In this document: one piece after another, positions 47,549 through 56,228 of the stretch
Layout: the number at the start of each line of letters is the position of its first letter
Position numbering within the stretch: the stretch's first letter is position 1
NCBI RefSeq assembly: GCF_023502205.1
Contig: NZ_JAMFLG010000006.1
Location: 123,185 to 187,184 of the forward strand
Source of the DNA: Aquiflexum sp. TKW24L
Lineage (GTDB): Bacteria; Bacteroidota; Bacteroidia; Cytophagales; Cyclobacteriaceae
Length of the DNA stretch: 64,000 nt
Direction: 5' to 3'
Notes under the pieces: generated by a model
What the model saw: the letters and a program-made list of their open reading frames with translations, nothing else
The model's database searches: none
What the model was told of the DNA's origin: nothing
Translations under genes and position numbers: made by a program

Positions 47549-49132
47549 ATGAAACGCACCTTGTTACTATTCATAATACTTCTCTCCTCAAACTTAGCAT
47601 TCTCTCAAATCCAAAAAAACTGGGCATGGGGTGGGCCGATTGATCCTTTGCAGACAAAGTTCCAAGTGATGCACTATCACCTTGAGCTGGAGATTTTTCC
47701 CGAAAAACAGGAAATCCAAGGCTTCAACAGGGTTACTTTTTCTTCCAAAGAAAAGTTGGATACGCTGAGGCTGAACCTCATAAAGGAATACACAGTCAGC
47801 AAAATCATCATGGATGGAAAGGAAATCGCTTTCCGTCATTTTGGAGATACTTTGGATGTATTTCCGATAGACTGCACCTGTCAGGACGTGGAGATCCACT
47901 ATGGAGGCAAAACTCCGATCGCCGTCCGTCCGCCTTGGACTGGAGGCTTTACTTGGGAAATTGACCAATTAGGCAAGCATTGGATGGGATTGTCTTCCCA
48001 AAACGAGGGCGCCAAAATCTTCATGCCTAGCCTTGACCATCCATCTAGCGAACCGCTAAATGGCGTGGACCTGATTTTCACTGCACCTGAACCTTATTTT
48101 GTTGCCTCTAATGGCCGCCTCATAGAGACCAAAAAATCCGATGGAAAAGTAACCTACCATTGGACGACCCAATATCCCATTAACAATTACAATATCAATT
48201 TCACCTTGGGTGTGTTCCATCAAGAATCCAAGACTTTCACAAGTTCCGACGGTACTGAAATCCCCATGTTTGTCTATGTCCTGCAAGAAAACAGGGATAA
48301 AGCCAAAGCACTTTTGGATGTATTGGACAACTCTGCAAAGACTTTGGAGAAATACTTTGGACCATATCCATTTCCTGATGACAAAATCGCCGTGGTCGAA
48401 ACGCCCTATCTCGGCATGGAGCATCAGACCATCAATGCGTATGGCAACAATTTCCAGTTTGTACCCATGGGGACTGTTCAATATGATTGGCTGCTGCACC
48501 ACGAACTGGGTCATGAATGGTTTGGAAACAAGGTTTCTGTGAAGGATTGGGCTGATTTTTGGTTGCACGAAGGGCTGACGGCATATGGGGATTGGCTGTT
48601 TTACCTCGAACATGGTGGGGAAGATTCATATCTTGAAAAAGTCGCATCGGTCCGCAAAGGAATAGCCAATGCAAGGCCGGTAGTTTCGCCGAGAAATTCC
48701 ACTTCGGATTATGCTTACCATCCTGAGATTTATACCAAAGGCGCTTTTATCATCCATTCATTGCGGTTTTATCTTGGAGATGAGGTCTTTTTTCCGATGC
48801 TCAAAGCCTTTGCTTCTGATGAAAGATTCATCTATGAAAACCTTGTAGAAACGGCCGACTTCACAGGGTTTGTTCAGCATTATACAGGACAGGATCTGGA
48901 AGGATTTTTTGACATGTACCTGAAAAGCATCCGAATTCCAAAAATCAAAGTAGCCAAAAAAGGGAAGAAAGGCTATGCTGTGAGTTTGCCGAATATCACA
49001 TTTTCCATGCCCGTCGAAATCCAAACTTCCAATGGATTGGAAAGACATGTCCTTTCTGCCAAGCCGGTGATGGTCAAAAGCGAGGGAGCTATCGAGGTCG
49101 ATCCACGGGGATGGTACTTGCTGGAAAAGTAA
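47549..49132 (+). CDS. M1 family zinc metallopeptidase (aminopeptidase)
   Basis: A 527-aa exported gluzincin. A signal peptide (about 1-19, ending AFSQ) is followed by the N-terminal beta domain, then the catalytic domain with H318-E319-L-G-H322 and E341 (HEXXH-X18-E). The exopeptidase motif is the variant GMEHQ rather than GAMEN, which may change amino-terminal specificity. The protein is short for M1 (often 600-900 aa), lacking the C-terminal helical domain. Single gene, with repeats after it. Confidence 0.92.
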   Translation: MKRTLLLFIILLSSNLAFSQIQKNWAWGGPIDPLQTKFQVMHYHLELEIFPEKQEIQGFNRVTFSSKEKLDTLRLNLIKEYTVSKIIMDGKEIAFRHFGDTLDVFPIDCTCQDVEIHYGGKTPIAVRPPWTGGFTWEIDQLGKHWMGLSSQNEGAKIFMPSLDHPSSEPLNGVDLIFTAPEPYFVASNGRLIETKKSDGKVTYHWTTQYPINNYNINFTLGVFHQESKTFTSSDGTEIPMFVYVLQENRDKAKALLDVLDNSAKTLEKYFGPYPFPDDKIAVVETPYLGMEHQTINAYGNNFQFVPMGTVQYDWLLHHELGHEWFGNKVSVKDWADFWLHEGLTAYGDWLFYLEHGGEDSYLEKVASVRKGIANARPVVSPRNSTSDYAYHPEIYTKGAFIIHSLRFYLGDEVFFPMLKAFASDERFIYENLVETADFTGFVQHYTGQDLEGFFDMYLKSIRIPKIKVAKKGKKGYAVSLPNITFSMPVEIQTSNGLERHVLSAKPVMVKSEGAIEVDPRGWYLLEK

Positions 49133-49142
49133 TTGAAGAAAA

Positions 49143-49210
49143 AAATCCCACAAAGTCACGAAGACACAAAGAGAATTAATAATTTGTGCCTTTGTGTCTT
49201 AGTGGGATTT
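49143..49210. repeat. imperfect inverted repeat, interspersed type
   Basis: AAATCCCAC (49143-49151) and AAGACACAAAG (49161-49171) are mirrored by CTTTGTGTCTT (49190-49200) and GTGGGATTT (49202-49210). The left arm carries 9 extra bases (AAAGTCACG). From memory, this TGTCTTTGTG-type sequence recurs in intergenic DNA of many bacteria. It may also stop transcription after the M1 peptidase gene. Confidence 0.65.
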
Positions 49211-49246
49211 GAAATCTAAAATCGTACCTTTTTGTGAACATTATCT

Positions 49247-50485
49247 ATGAATTCAAAACTACTCGTCCGGCTCTCCCTGATTTTCAACTACATGGTGTTC
49301 GCCGTGTTGCTCAATTCGGTCGGGGCGGTCATCCTGCAGGTACAACGGACTTTCGATGTCAGCAAGGCAGAGGCTTCGGTTTTGGAAGGTTTCAAGGATT
49401 TGCCGATTGCCATATTCTCTTTTATCGTGGCTTCTTTTCTTCCCAAACTCGGAATCAGAAAGGGCATGCTGATCGCTTTGTTAGCGGTAGCGGTAATGTG
49501 TTTCTTGATGCCAATGATTGCTGATGAGTTCTGGTATTTCAAAATTTTGTTTGCCGTCGTGGGTGTTTCCTTCGCCATTATCAAAGTCAGCGTCTTTGCC
49601 ACGATCGGCTTGGTGACTGACTCGCCAAAGGAACACAGCAGCCTGATGAGTACCATTGAGGGTTTCTTTATGGTCGGGGTATTGCTCGGCAATGTATTCT
49701 TCAGCTTGTTTGTCAACGATAACGACCCCACTTCCCAATCCTGGCTGAACATTTATTGGTACCTCGGGGTCATGACTTTGGTAGCTGCATTGTTACTCTT
49801 CTTTGCCCAGATCAATGAATCGGAATCCAAAAGGGAAAACACCAAGGCCTCGGATGAATTCTTTGACATGATCAAGCTCGTAGCCAAACCGCTTGTCTTG
49901 GTATTTGCCGCTTCAGCATTTTTGTTTGTGCTGATTGAGCAAAGTTTCATGACTTGGACGCCGACATTCTATCAGGATGTGCTGAAAGTCCCGGCAAGTA
50001 TGGGCATCCAAGCTGGAGCGGTGCTGGCTGGCGCATTGGCTATCGGACGGTTGCTGGCAGGATTTGTATTGAAAAAAATCCATTGGCTGACCTTTACGCT
50101 GACGTGTACCATCCTTGTGGGAGCCTGTGTTTTGTTGACTTTGCCGCTCACTACTGATCAGCCTGTCATGAATGAAACCATTACTTGGTTCAATGCTCCT
50201 TTTGTCGTTTATCTTTTCCCTATATTGGGAATCTTCTTGGCGCCAATCTATCCGACTATTAATTCTGTAGTGCTAAGTGCAGTGCCACGGTATATGCAAA
50301 GTTCTATGTCGGGACTCATTGTGGTATTTTCGGCATTGGGCGGGACTACCGGATCAATTATCACCGGAAATATCTTTGAGTCTTACGGAGGAACAACCGC
50401 ATTTTATTTTTCACTTATTCCTATTGTAGGACTTTGCCTAATATTAATTTTGTTGAACATTCAAGTCAGGAAACAAGCATCATGA
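49247..50485 (+). CDS. MFS transporter, probable sugar uptake
   Basis: A 412-aa inner-membrane transporter with about 12 membrane segments in two halves. No narrow-substrate motif is visible. Its stop overlaps the ATG of the trehalase gene (ATGA, 50482-50485), so the two are translationally coupled. This suggests uptake of trehalose or a related disaccharide, which is inference from context. A TACCTTTTTG -7-like sequence lies shortly upstream. Confidence 0.88.
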   Translation: MNSKLLVRLSLIFNYMVFAVLLNSVGAVILQVQRTFDVSKAEASVLEGFKDLPIAIFSFIVASFLPKLGIRKGMLIALLAVAVMCFLMPMIADEFWYFKILFAVVGVSFAIIKVSVFATIGLVTDSPKEHSSLMSTIEGFFMVGVLLGNVFFSLFVNDNDPTSQSWLNIYWYLGVMTLVAALLLFFAQINESESKRENTKASDEFFDMIKLVAKPLVLVFAASAFLFVLIEQSFMTWTPTFYQDVLKVPASMGIQAGAVLAGALAIGRLLAGFVLKKIHWLTFTLTCTILVGACVLLTLPLTTDQPVMNETITWFNAPFVVYLFPILGIFLAPIYPTINSVVLSAVPRYMQSSMSGLIVVFSALGGTTGSIITGNIFESYGGTTAFYFSLIPIVGLCLILILLNIQVRKQAS

Positions 50486-52005
50486 AATTTTACGAGCAAC
50501 CGGAAGACATATACCTGGAACTTTTTGAAGTGATCCAGATGAGCGGGGTATTTCCTGATTCCAAGACTTTCGTAGACAGCATCCCCAAAAGGGATGTCCA
50601 CGAAATCTTAGTGGACTTTTATGAGGAAATAAAAACCCCGGGGTTTGACTTGAAATCTTTTCTAGACAAAAATTTTAATTATCCCGAAGAACCGGAGTAT
50701 AAAAAACTCAACCTTCCCAAAGCCATCAACCTAGAGGATAGACTCAAATTGCAATGGGACCTGCTGACGAGGGAAGCAGATGAAGAAGTAGAAAACTCCA
50801 GTCTGATCCCTTTACCACATCCTTATATTGTGCCGGGTGGAAGATTTCGCGAAATCTACTATTGGGACAGTTATTTTACCATGTTGGGGTTGAAAGTCTC
50901 CGGAAGGACCGACCTGATCGAAAACATGGTGGAGAATTTTGCCCACCTGATCCGAACCGTCGGCCATATTCCCAATGGAAATAGGACTTACTTCCTGTCC
51001 AGGTCGCAGCCTCCTTTCTTTGCCAAAATGGTGGAATTGTTGGCTGAAGCCAAGCAGGAAGAAGAAATCATCAAGAAGTACCAACCTGAAATCTGGATGG
51101 AATACCTCTTTTGGATCGAAGGGGAAACAGAGATTCCTTTGCCCGGGAAATATTATAACCGTGTCGTCAGGATGGATGACGACACCGCGCTCAACAGGTA
51201 TTGGGATGATGAAAATACTCCTAGGGCTGAATCGTATGTGGAGGATGTGGAGCTTTCCGACCAATCAACTAGGTTTCCAGAGAAACTTTTCCGAAACCTA
51301 AGAGCTGCTTGCGAATCAGGATGGGACTTTAGTTCCCGTTGGCTTTACGACCCCCATGACCTGAGAAGCGTGCAGACCATTGCCTTGATTCCCATTGACC
51401 TCAATGTGCTGCTTGCCGAAACGGAGCGGGTCATTATCAAAGGTATGAAACTCGAAAAAGAAGATTCCACGGAAATAACGAGGATGGAACTGTTCCATAA
51501 AAATAGGATGGAGGGGATTGAGCGGTATTGTTGGGAAGAGGATCGGGGCATCTACCTCGACTACCATATCAAATTTAAAGAAAAAGTAGAAAGACCCTCG
51601 CTTGCGATGCTGTATCCGCTGTATTCGGGAATGGCAAGTGCGGAACAAGGCGCTAAAGTATTGGAGTATGTCGAAAAGAATTTTCTGAAGCCGGGAGGAT
51701 TGGTTACGACCAATTTCAACACCGGGCAGCAATGGGATGCGCCCAACGGTTGGGCACCGCTTCAGTGGATAGGATTCCAGGCCATGATTAACTATGGCAG
51801 AAAAGACCTTGCTAAAACTTTGGCCGAAAGATGGACTTTCCTTAATGAATCGGTTTTTGACCGTACCGGAAAAATGATGGAAAAATATAACGTAGAGGAC
51901 CTGAGTTTGGAAGCTGGCGGAGGTGAATATCCTGTTCAGGATGGATTTGGATGGACCAATGGTGTGTATCTGGCAATGAAAGAATGGCTAAGAGAAAATT
52001 CATAA
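50482..52005 (+). CDS. treF: trehalase, glycoside hydrolase family 37
   Basis: Hydrolyses trehalose to two glucose molecules. From ATG 50482 it is 507 aa, without a signal peptide, so cytoplasmic (TreF-like rather than TreA). Both trehalase signatures are present: PGGRFREIYYWDSY from P118 and QWDAPNGWAP from Q417. A frame extension to 50434 lies inside the MFS gene and is not used. The cytoplasmic location fits with uptake by the coupled MFS transporter. Confidence 0.95.
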   Translation: MKFYEQPEDIYLELFEVIQMSGVFPDSKTFVDSIPKRDVHEILVDFYEEIKTPGFDLKSFLDKNFNYPEEPEYKKLNLPKAINLEDRLKLQWDLLTREADEEVENSSLIPLPHPYIVPGGRFREIYYWDSYFTMLGLKVSGRTDLIENMVENFAHLIRTVGHIPNGNRTYFLSRSQPPFFAKMVELLAEAKQEEEIIKKYQPEIWMEYLFWIEGETEIPLPGKYYNRVVRMDDDTALNRYWDDENTPRAESYVEDVELSDQSTRFPEKLFRNLRAACESGWDFSSRWLYDPHDLRSVQTIALIPIDLNVLLAETERVIIKGMKLEKEDSTEITRMELFHKNRMEGIERYCWEEDRGIYLDYHIKFKEKVERPSLAMLYPLYSGMASAEQGAKVLEYVEKNFLKPGGLVTTNFNTGQQWDAPNGWAPLQWIGFQAMINYGRKDLAKTLAERWTFLNESVFDRTGKMMEKYNVEDLSLEAGGGEYPVQDGFGWTNGVYLAMKEWLRENS

Positions 52006-52020
52006 TGTAATAAACCTTCC

Positions 52021-52053
52021 AACCCTCCAAGGGTTTTGAATCCTTGGAGGGTT
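52021..52053 (+). terminator. 12-bp perfect hairpin after trehalase gene
   Basis: AACCCTCCAAGG (52021-52032) / CCTTGGAGGGTT (52042-52053) with a 9-nt loop. No T tract follows, so it may be an RNA-stabilising hairpin or weak terminator 15 bp past the stop. Confidence 0.65.
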
Positions 52054-52091
52054 ATCGAAATTTGTAGAATTACCAATAACCATTTCCTCCC

Positions 52092-53330
52092 ATGATAAAC
52101 TTCAAAAGAACCCTTTTCCTTCTCAGCTTTGTCCTGATCGCTCAGTTTGGATTTACCCAGACAGAACCCCATGCTTTTTACTTGACGTGGACTTCGGATC
52201 CCACCACGACCATGGACGTGGATTGGCATATGGATGAGATTAATCCGACGACTTTGTATTTAAGGAAAAAAGGAACAGAGAAGTGGAAATCACTCGAAAG
52301 TGATGTGTTGCCTTATCCCTTCTCTTCAAGGTATATCCACCGGGTTGGGATTCAGGGTTTGAGGCCAAATACCGAATATGAACTCAAGTTTGCATCGTCG
52401 GAATCGGTTTATTACTTCCGAACGCTTCCAAAGAACCTCAACAACAAATCCCTCAAAATCGCCATAGGTGGGGATTCCATGCATCAAAAGGAATGGTTGG
52501 AGAAGACCAACCGTGTTGTGACTGCCCAAGATCCGGACTTTGTGATTATCGGTGGAGACATGGCATACGAAAATGGCCTTGCAGAAAATATCCAAAGGAT
52601 ATATGATTGGTTTGATGCTTATAAAAACACTTTGGTGACGGCCGACAAAAGAATTTTGCCATGTATTGTTGCCGCGGGTAATCATGAGGTGGTTGGCGGA
52701 TATTATACCAAGCACGAAGGTTACGTTCAAAACAATGAATTCAGGGCACGCATCGCTCCGTATTTTTACAGTTTATTTTCATTCCCCGGTCAGCCCGGAT
52801 ACAATGTTCTTGACTTCGGAAATTACTTGAGTCTGATCATTTTGGATACAGAGCATTCCAATCCGATTCTTGGGGTCCAAACGGATTGGTTAACAAAAAC
52901 ATTTGAGGAAAGGAAAAAAGTCAATCACAAAATCCCGATTTATCACGTGCCAGCTTTTCCGTCCGTGAGGGAATATTCCGGAACGGTACAGACTTTAGTC
53001 AGGGAAACATGGACCCCAATTTTTGAAGCCAACGGAGTAGAAATTGCCTTTGAAAATCATGACCATGCTTACAAAAGAACCTTTCCGATCAAGAATATGG
53101 AAGTCAACGAAGCCGGAATCATCTATGTCGGTGACGGTTCGTATGGCGTCACGCCAAGAAAAATCCATTCAGTCGACAGTACTTGGTACCTGAACAAAGC
53201 CCAATCTATCAGGGCATTTACGTTGCTTACTGTGGAAGAAAACCGTTGGAGTTTGGTCTCGATAGACGAAGACGGCAATGTCATCGATACTTTTCCCGAT
53301 AGTCCTTTGGCTGTAAAAAAGGATGATTAA
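52092..53330 (+). CDS. exported purple acid phosphatase-like metallophosphoesterase
   Basis: A 412-aa binuclear metal phosphoesterase. Signal peptide at about 1-22 (FGFTQ), then a fibronectin-like N-terminal domain as in purple acid phosphatases. Metal motifs follow in order: AIGGDS, IIGGDMAY, AGNHEV, a lone H in IYHVPAF, and ENHDHAYKR. Probably periplasmic, releasing phosphate from organic esters. It follows trehalase by 86 bp but its hairpin suggests separate transcription. The 3' end overlaps the convergent symporter gene by 4 bp. Confidence 0.9.
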   Translation: MINFKRTLFLLSFVLIAQFGFTQTEPHAFYLTWTSDPTTTMDVDWHMDEINPTTLYLRKKGTEKWKSLESDVLPYPFSSRYIHRVGIQGLRPNTEYELKFASSESVYYFRTLPKNLNNKSLKIAIGGDSMHQKEWLEKTNRVVTAQDPDFVIIGGDMAYENGLAENIQRIYDWFDAYKNTLVTADKRILPCIVAAGNHEVVGGYYTKHEGYVQNNEFRARIAPYFYSLFSFPGQPGYNVLDFGNYLSLIILDTEHSNPILGVQTDWLTKTFEERKKVNHKIPIYHVPAFPSVREYSGTVQTLVRETWTPIFEANGVEIAFENHDHAYKRTFPIKNMEVNEAGIIYVGDGSYGVTPRKIHSVDSTWYLNKAQSIRAFTLLTVEENRWSLVSIDEDGNVIDTFPDSPLAVKKDD

Positions 53331-54823
53331 ACCAATCCCTTTATAATTTTGCTGGAGCTGAAAATCCATCCGAGCAAAAAACCCACCAAGAAAATGGCCA
53401 TTGTCCCAAAGACGATGGCTAAATTTTTATGCAGCAGGAAGGAAGGTTTGATTGCTTCAGGTAGGAATTCTCCCAAGCTGATCCACCCGATCACTGCCAA
53501 TCCGGATAGTACTGCGGCAATGGCGGCAATATTGGTTTTGGTTTTTCCCAAGAGGGCCAAAAAGAACAAACCCAAAATGCCTCCGCTAAATATCGAAGCC
53601 AAAGCCCACCAAGCCCCCAAAGCACTTTCCACGCCATTGAAGGCCAGGCCAACGAGCAGACCTAAAATCCCCATCCCCAAAGAAGCGACATACAAAACCC
53701 TGATTTGGCTATTTTGAGAGGGATTGGGATGGATGTATTTTTTGAAATGGTCCTCGAGTATAACCGTTGCCGAACTGTTGATACTCGTAGAAACCGTACT
53801 CATTCCGGCGGCAAAAATGGCAGCAATCACCATTCCCGAAATTCCCGGTGGCAAAACAGTCGCTATAAAGTAGGGAAAGACTTTATCGGCTTGCTCGATT
53901 GTTTGGAGTTCGAGAGGTAAGGTGTCTGAAAAAACTTGGTAATAGGCATACAAACTCGTCCCGATCATAAAGAATAGCAGGGAAACAGGGATGTAAAGCA
54001 AGCTACCAAGCCAAGTGGATTTCTTTGCTTCCTGCTCCGTTTTGGCACTTTTGTACCGCTGTATATAGCTTTGGTCAATGCCAAAATTCTGAAGATTGAT
54101 AAATAGCCCATAGACCAAAATCACCCAAAAGGTACTTTGACCAAGGTCCGAGGAAAGACTTCCCAATGAAAGCTTACTCTCTTTTTGGGCGATATCCCAA
54201 ATCTGAGTGATTCCTTCCGGCATATTTATGACAATCAATGCGAAACAGCCCACAGCACCTGCAATCAAGACAATTCCCTGTACCGCGTCGGTCCAAACCA
54301 CAGCCGAAATCCCACCCATAGTAGCATAGACCACCACACCCAAACCGGTAAAAAGGATTATAAAAGGAATGCTCCAGCCAAACAAAACATGCATCGGTAA
54401 AGCCAAGAGGTACAAGATGGCACCCATCCTCGCGAGTTGGGTGAGTAGGTAGCAACTCGATGCATAAATCCTCGCCCAAGGACCAAACCTTTCTTCCAAA
54501 AAAGCATAAGCGGAAGGACTTTGGAGTTTTCGGTAAAGGGGGACAAAATACCTGACAGCGATCAAAGCAGAGACAGGAATCGATAAGCTGAAAACAAAAC
54601 CATTCCAGTTGCCTTGAAAGGCGCTTCCCGGCAATGCCAAAAAACTGATGCTGCTCACATAAGTAGCAAAAATCGACATGCCCAATGCCCAAGCCGGTAA
54701 TTTTCCCCCGCCGGTGACAAAATCAGCTGCTGAATTTTTCCTGAAGTAAAAGGAAACCCCAAAACCAACGATTCCAAGCATATAAATCAGGAAAACGATC
54801 AGATCGAGGCTGTTGATTTTCAT
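53327..54823 (-). CDS. sodium:solute symporter family transporter
   Basis: A 498-aa Na+-driven SSS/SLC5 transporter with about 13 membrane segments. Features include FVTGGGKLPAWALGMSIFAT, the repeated GISAVVWTDAVQG (SSS signature region) and AIFAAGMSTVSTSINSSA. Substrates of this group in Bacteroidota include sugars and sialic acid. The DapA/NanA-family aldolase gene lies upstream on the same strand, 194 bp away, which fits with but does not prove a shared sugar-acid pathway. Confidence 0.92.
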   Translation of the reverse strand: MKINSLDLIVFLIYMLGIVGFGVSFYFRKNSAADFVTGGGKLPAWALGMSIFATYVSSISFLALPGSAFQGNWNGFVFSLSIPVSALIAVRYFVPLYRKLQSPSAYAFLEERFGPWARIYASSCYLLTQLARMGAILYLLALPMHVLFGWSIPFIILFTGLGVVVYATMGGISAVVWTDAVQGIVLIAGAVGCFALIVINMPEGITQIWDIAQKESKLSLGSLSSDLGQSTFWVILVYGLFINLQNFGIDQSYIQRYKSAKTEQEAKKSTWLGSLLYIPVSLLFFMIGTSLYAYYQVFSDTLPLELQTIEQADKVFPYFIATVLPPGISGMVIAAIFAAGMSTVSTSINSSATVILEDHFKKYIHPNPSQNSQIRVLYVASLGMGILGLLVGLAFNGVESALGAWWALASIFSGGILGLFFLALLGKTKTNIAAIAAVLSGLAVIGWISLGEFLPEAIKPSFLLHKNLAIVFGTMAIFLVGFLLGWIFSSSKIIKGLV

Positions 54824-54895
54824 GGTTTGGGTAAAAGAATTCAGGAATTAATCATTATGGTTATCCGCTTCTCTGCCAGGAAAGCCATATTTTTC

Positions 54896-54950
54896 TTCAA
54901 ACGGGACGGATCCCGATAGCGGGACGAAGTCGAAAGTCGGATGTATCGGG
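54896..54950. repeat. GC-rich interspersed repeat fragment
   Basis: CCCG-ATAG-CGGG (54912-54923) with flanking GACGAAGTCGAAAG. It stands out from the surrounding AT-rich DNA and resembles the CCGATAGC/GAAGTCGA intergenic elements of Bacteroidota. Related GAAGTCGA-type sequence occurs at 63727-63738. Confidence 0.5.
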
Positions 54951-55017
54951 CTATTAAGTCCGCATACCAGAATTAGAATAGATATCTTATTTACTGGCAT
55001 CATTGCGAACATACATA

Positions 55018-55950
55018 TTAAACATTTTTGATATTCAGGAGAATTCTTTCCAAGTTTTGAATGATGTCTTCTTTGTGTTTTCTGTCCACAGGAAGTAAGG
55101 GAGTCGCAAGATGGGGCTCACAAATCCCCAAAAAATAAAGGCTTTCCTTCACGCCGCAAAGGTAGCTTGAACTCTTTGGACTGGAATTGTATAGGCCGTT
55201 TGAAATCTCCAAAATGAGAGATTGAATCTGATCGACTTTTTCAAAATCCCTGGCTTTGGCTGCTTCAAACATCCGTACATACAGAGATGGGAAAATATTG
55301 GCACCGCCGTTTACCCCTCCATCCGCACCTGAAAGTATAGCCTGCGCCAACATTTCTTCCGGGCCTACTAGCAGGGAAAATTCAGGATACTCCTGTTTGA
55401 TAGGGATCAATTTTTGGAAGTAAACCCCATTGCCCGAACTGTCCTTTAATCCAATGATATTGGCATGCTTTGCCAACTTCAGCACCGTTTCGGGAGCAAT
55501 GGTGGACTTGGTCATCACCGGGTAATTGTACAAAAACAAAGGAAGTGGACTTTGGTCAGCTAGTTTGACATAGTAGTGAAAAATATCATCCTGATCCAAA
55601 GCAAAATAATAGGGCAATGCTGCCACCACCGCCACAGCGCCATTTTCCTTGGCAGATCTTGCCAATTTGAGACTGACTTCCAGAGAAGTATGGGTAATTC
55701 CCACAAAAACTGGAATTTTTCCATTGGCTTCTTTGCAGGAGATTTCGATCAGGTCTTTTTTTATCACCGGCTTCAAGCTTGCTGCTTCACCGGTGGTGCC
55801 CAAAATAAAAATCCCCTGAACGCCTCCGTTGACCAAATGCTTGACCACCCTTTCGACACCCTTTTTGTCCAATTCCCCATTGGAAAGTAAAGGTGTCACC
55901 ATCGGAACCATGATGCCTTCAAAGGCCGGGACATTGCTGCTTTCAATCAT
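55018..55950 (-). CDS. dihydrodipicolinate synthase/N-acetylneuraminate lyase family aldolase
   Basis: A 310-aa class I aldolase. The Schiff-base lysine is K169 (IIGLKDSSGN), the catalytic tyrosine Y141 (LYNYPV), and GTTGE at 51-55 is the usual phosphate/carboxylate-binding loop. The family includes DapA (lysine synthesis), NanA (sialic acid cleavage) and keto-acid aldolases. The NYPV context and the sodium symporter nearby suggest a catabolic aldolase rather than DapA, but this is not certain. No nanE or nanK is seen. Confidence 0.88.
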   Translation of the reverse strand: MIESSNVPAFEGIMVPMVTPLLSNGELDKKGVERVVKHLVNGGVQGIFILGTTGEAASLKPVIKKDLIEISCKEANGKIPVFVGITHTSLEVSLKLARSAKENGAVAVVAALPYYFALDQDDIFHYYVKLADQSPLPLFLYNYPVMTKSTIAPETVLKLAKHANIIGLKDSSGNGVYFQKLIPIKQEYPEFSLLVGPEEMLAQAILSGADGGVNGGANIFPSLYVRMFEAAKARDFEKVDQIQSLILEISNGLYNSSPKSSSYLCGVKESLYFLGICEPHLATPLLPVDRKHKEDIIQNLERILLNIKNV

Positions 55951-56111
55951 TATTTAAAGTTTAAAGAAGAATATCAAAGATTTAGCCCATTATAATTTGG
56001 GAAGGCTTACAATTTATAGAATTAAATATGATTTTCTGCTACTTTCTTGTCTTCTACAGTTGTAGGGATCCCTTTGAATACTTTTATAAATATGTTTGAA
56101 TGATAGTGAAT

Positions 56112-56182
56112 AATTTACAAAAAATAGATAGTTTACGCTGTAAAAGTATATTAATGTATTTCTATAATGTAAACTATTTTAC
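56112..56182. promoter_or_regulatory. cluster of TTTAC/GTAAA half-sites (candidate operator)
   Basis: Five half-sites lie in 70 bp: TTTAC 56114 and 56132, GTAAA 56140 and 56169, TTTAC 56178. TTTAC-gct-GTAAA (56132-56144) is a short palindrome; ATAGTTTAC (56128-56136) and GTAAACTAT (56169-56177) form a 9-bp perfect inverted repeat. The cluster ends 18 bp before the -7 element of the ATPase gene. Confidence 0.5.
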
Positions 56183-56199
56183 TTTCACAAAATAAACGT

Positions 56200-56207
56200 T
56201 ACATTTG
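56200..56207 (+). promoter_or_regulatory. -7 promoter element of AAA/DUF4143 gene
   Basis: TACATTTG matches TAnnTTTG, 21 bp before the ATG at 56229. The matching -33 position holds TTTT (56177-56180), at 19 bp. Confidence 0.5.
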
Positions 56208-56228
56208 TTGAGTTAAGTTGTTGAAGTC

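Noticed and set aside
53327..55950. Sialic acid utilisation operon (symporter plus NanA-like aldolase)
   Set aside because: No NanE, NanK, sialidase or acetylesterase; a 194-bp gap with a repeat separates the genes, so only a family-level call is made.
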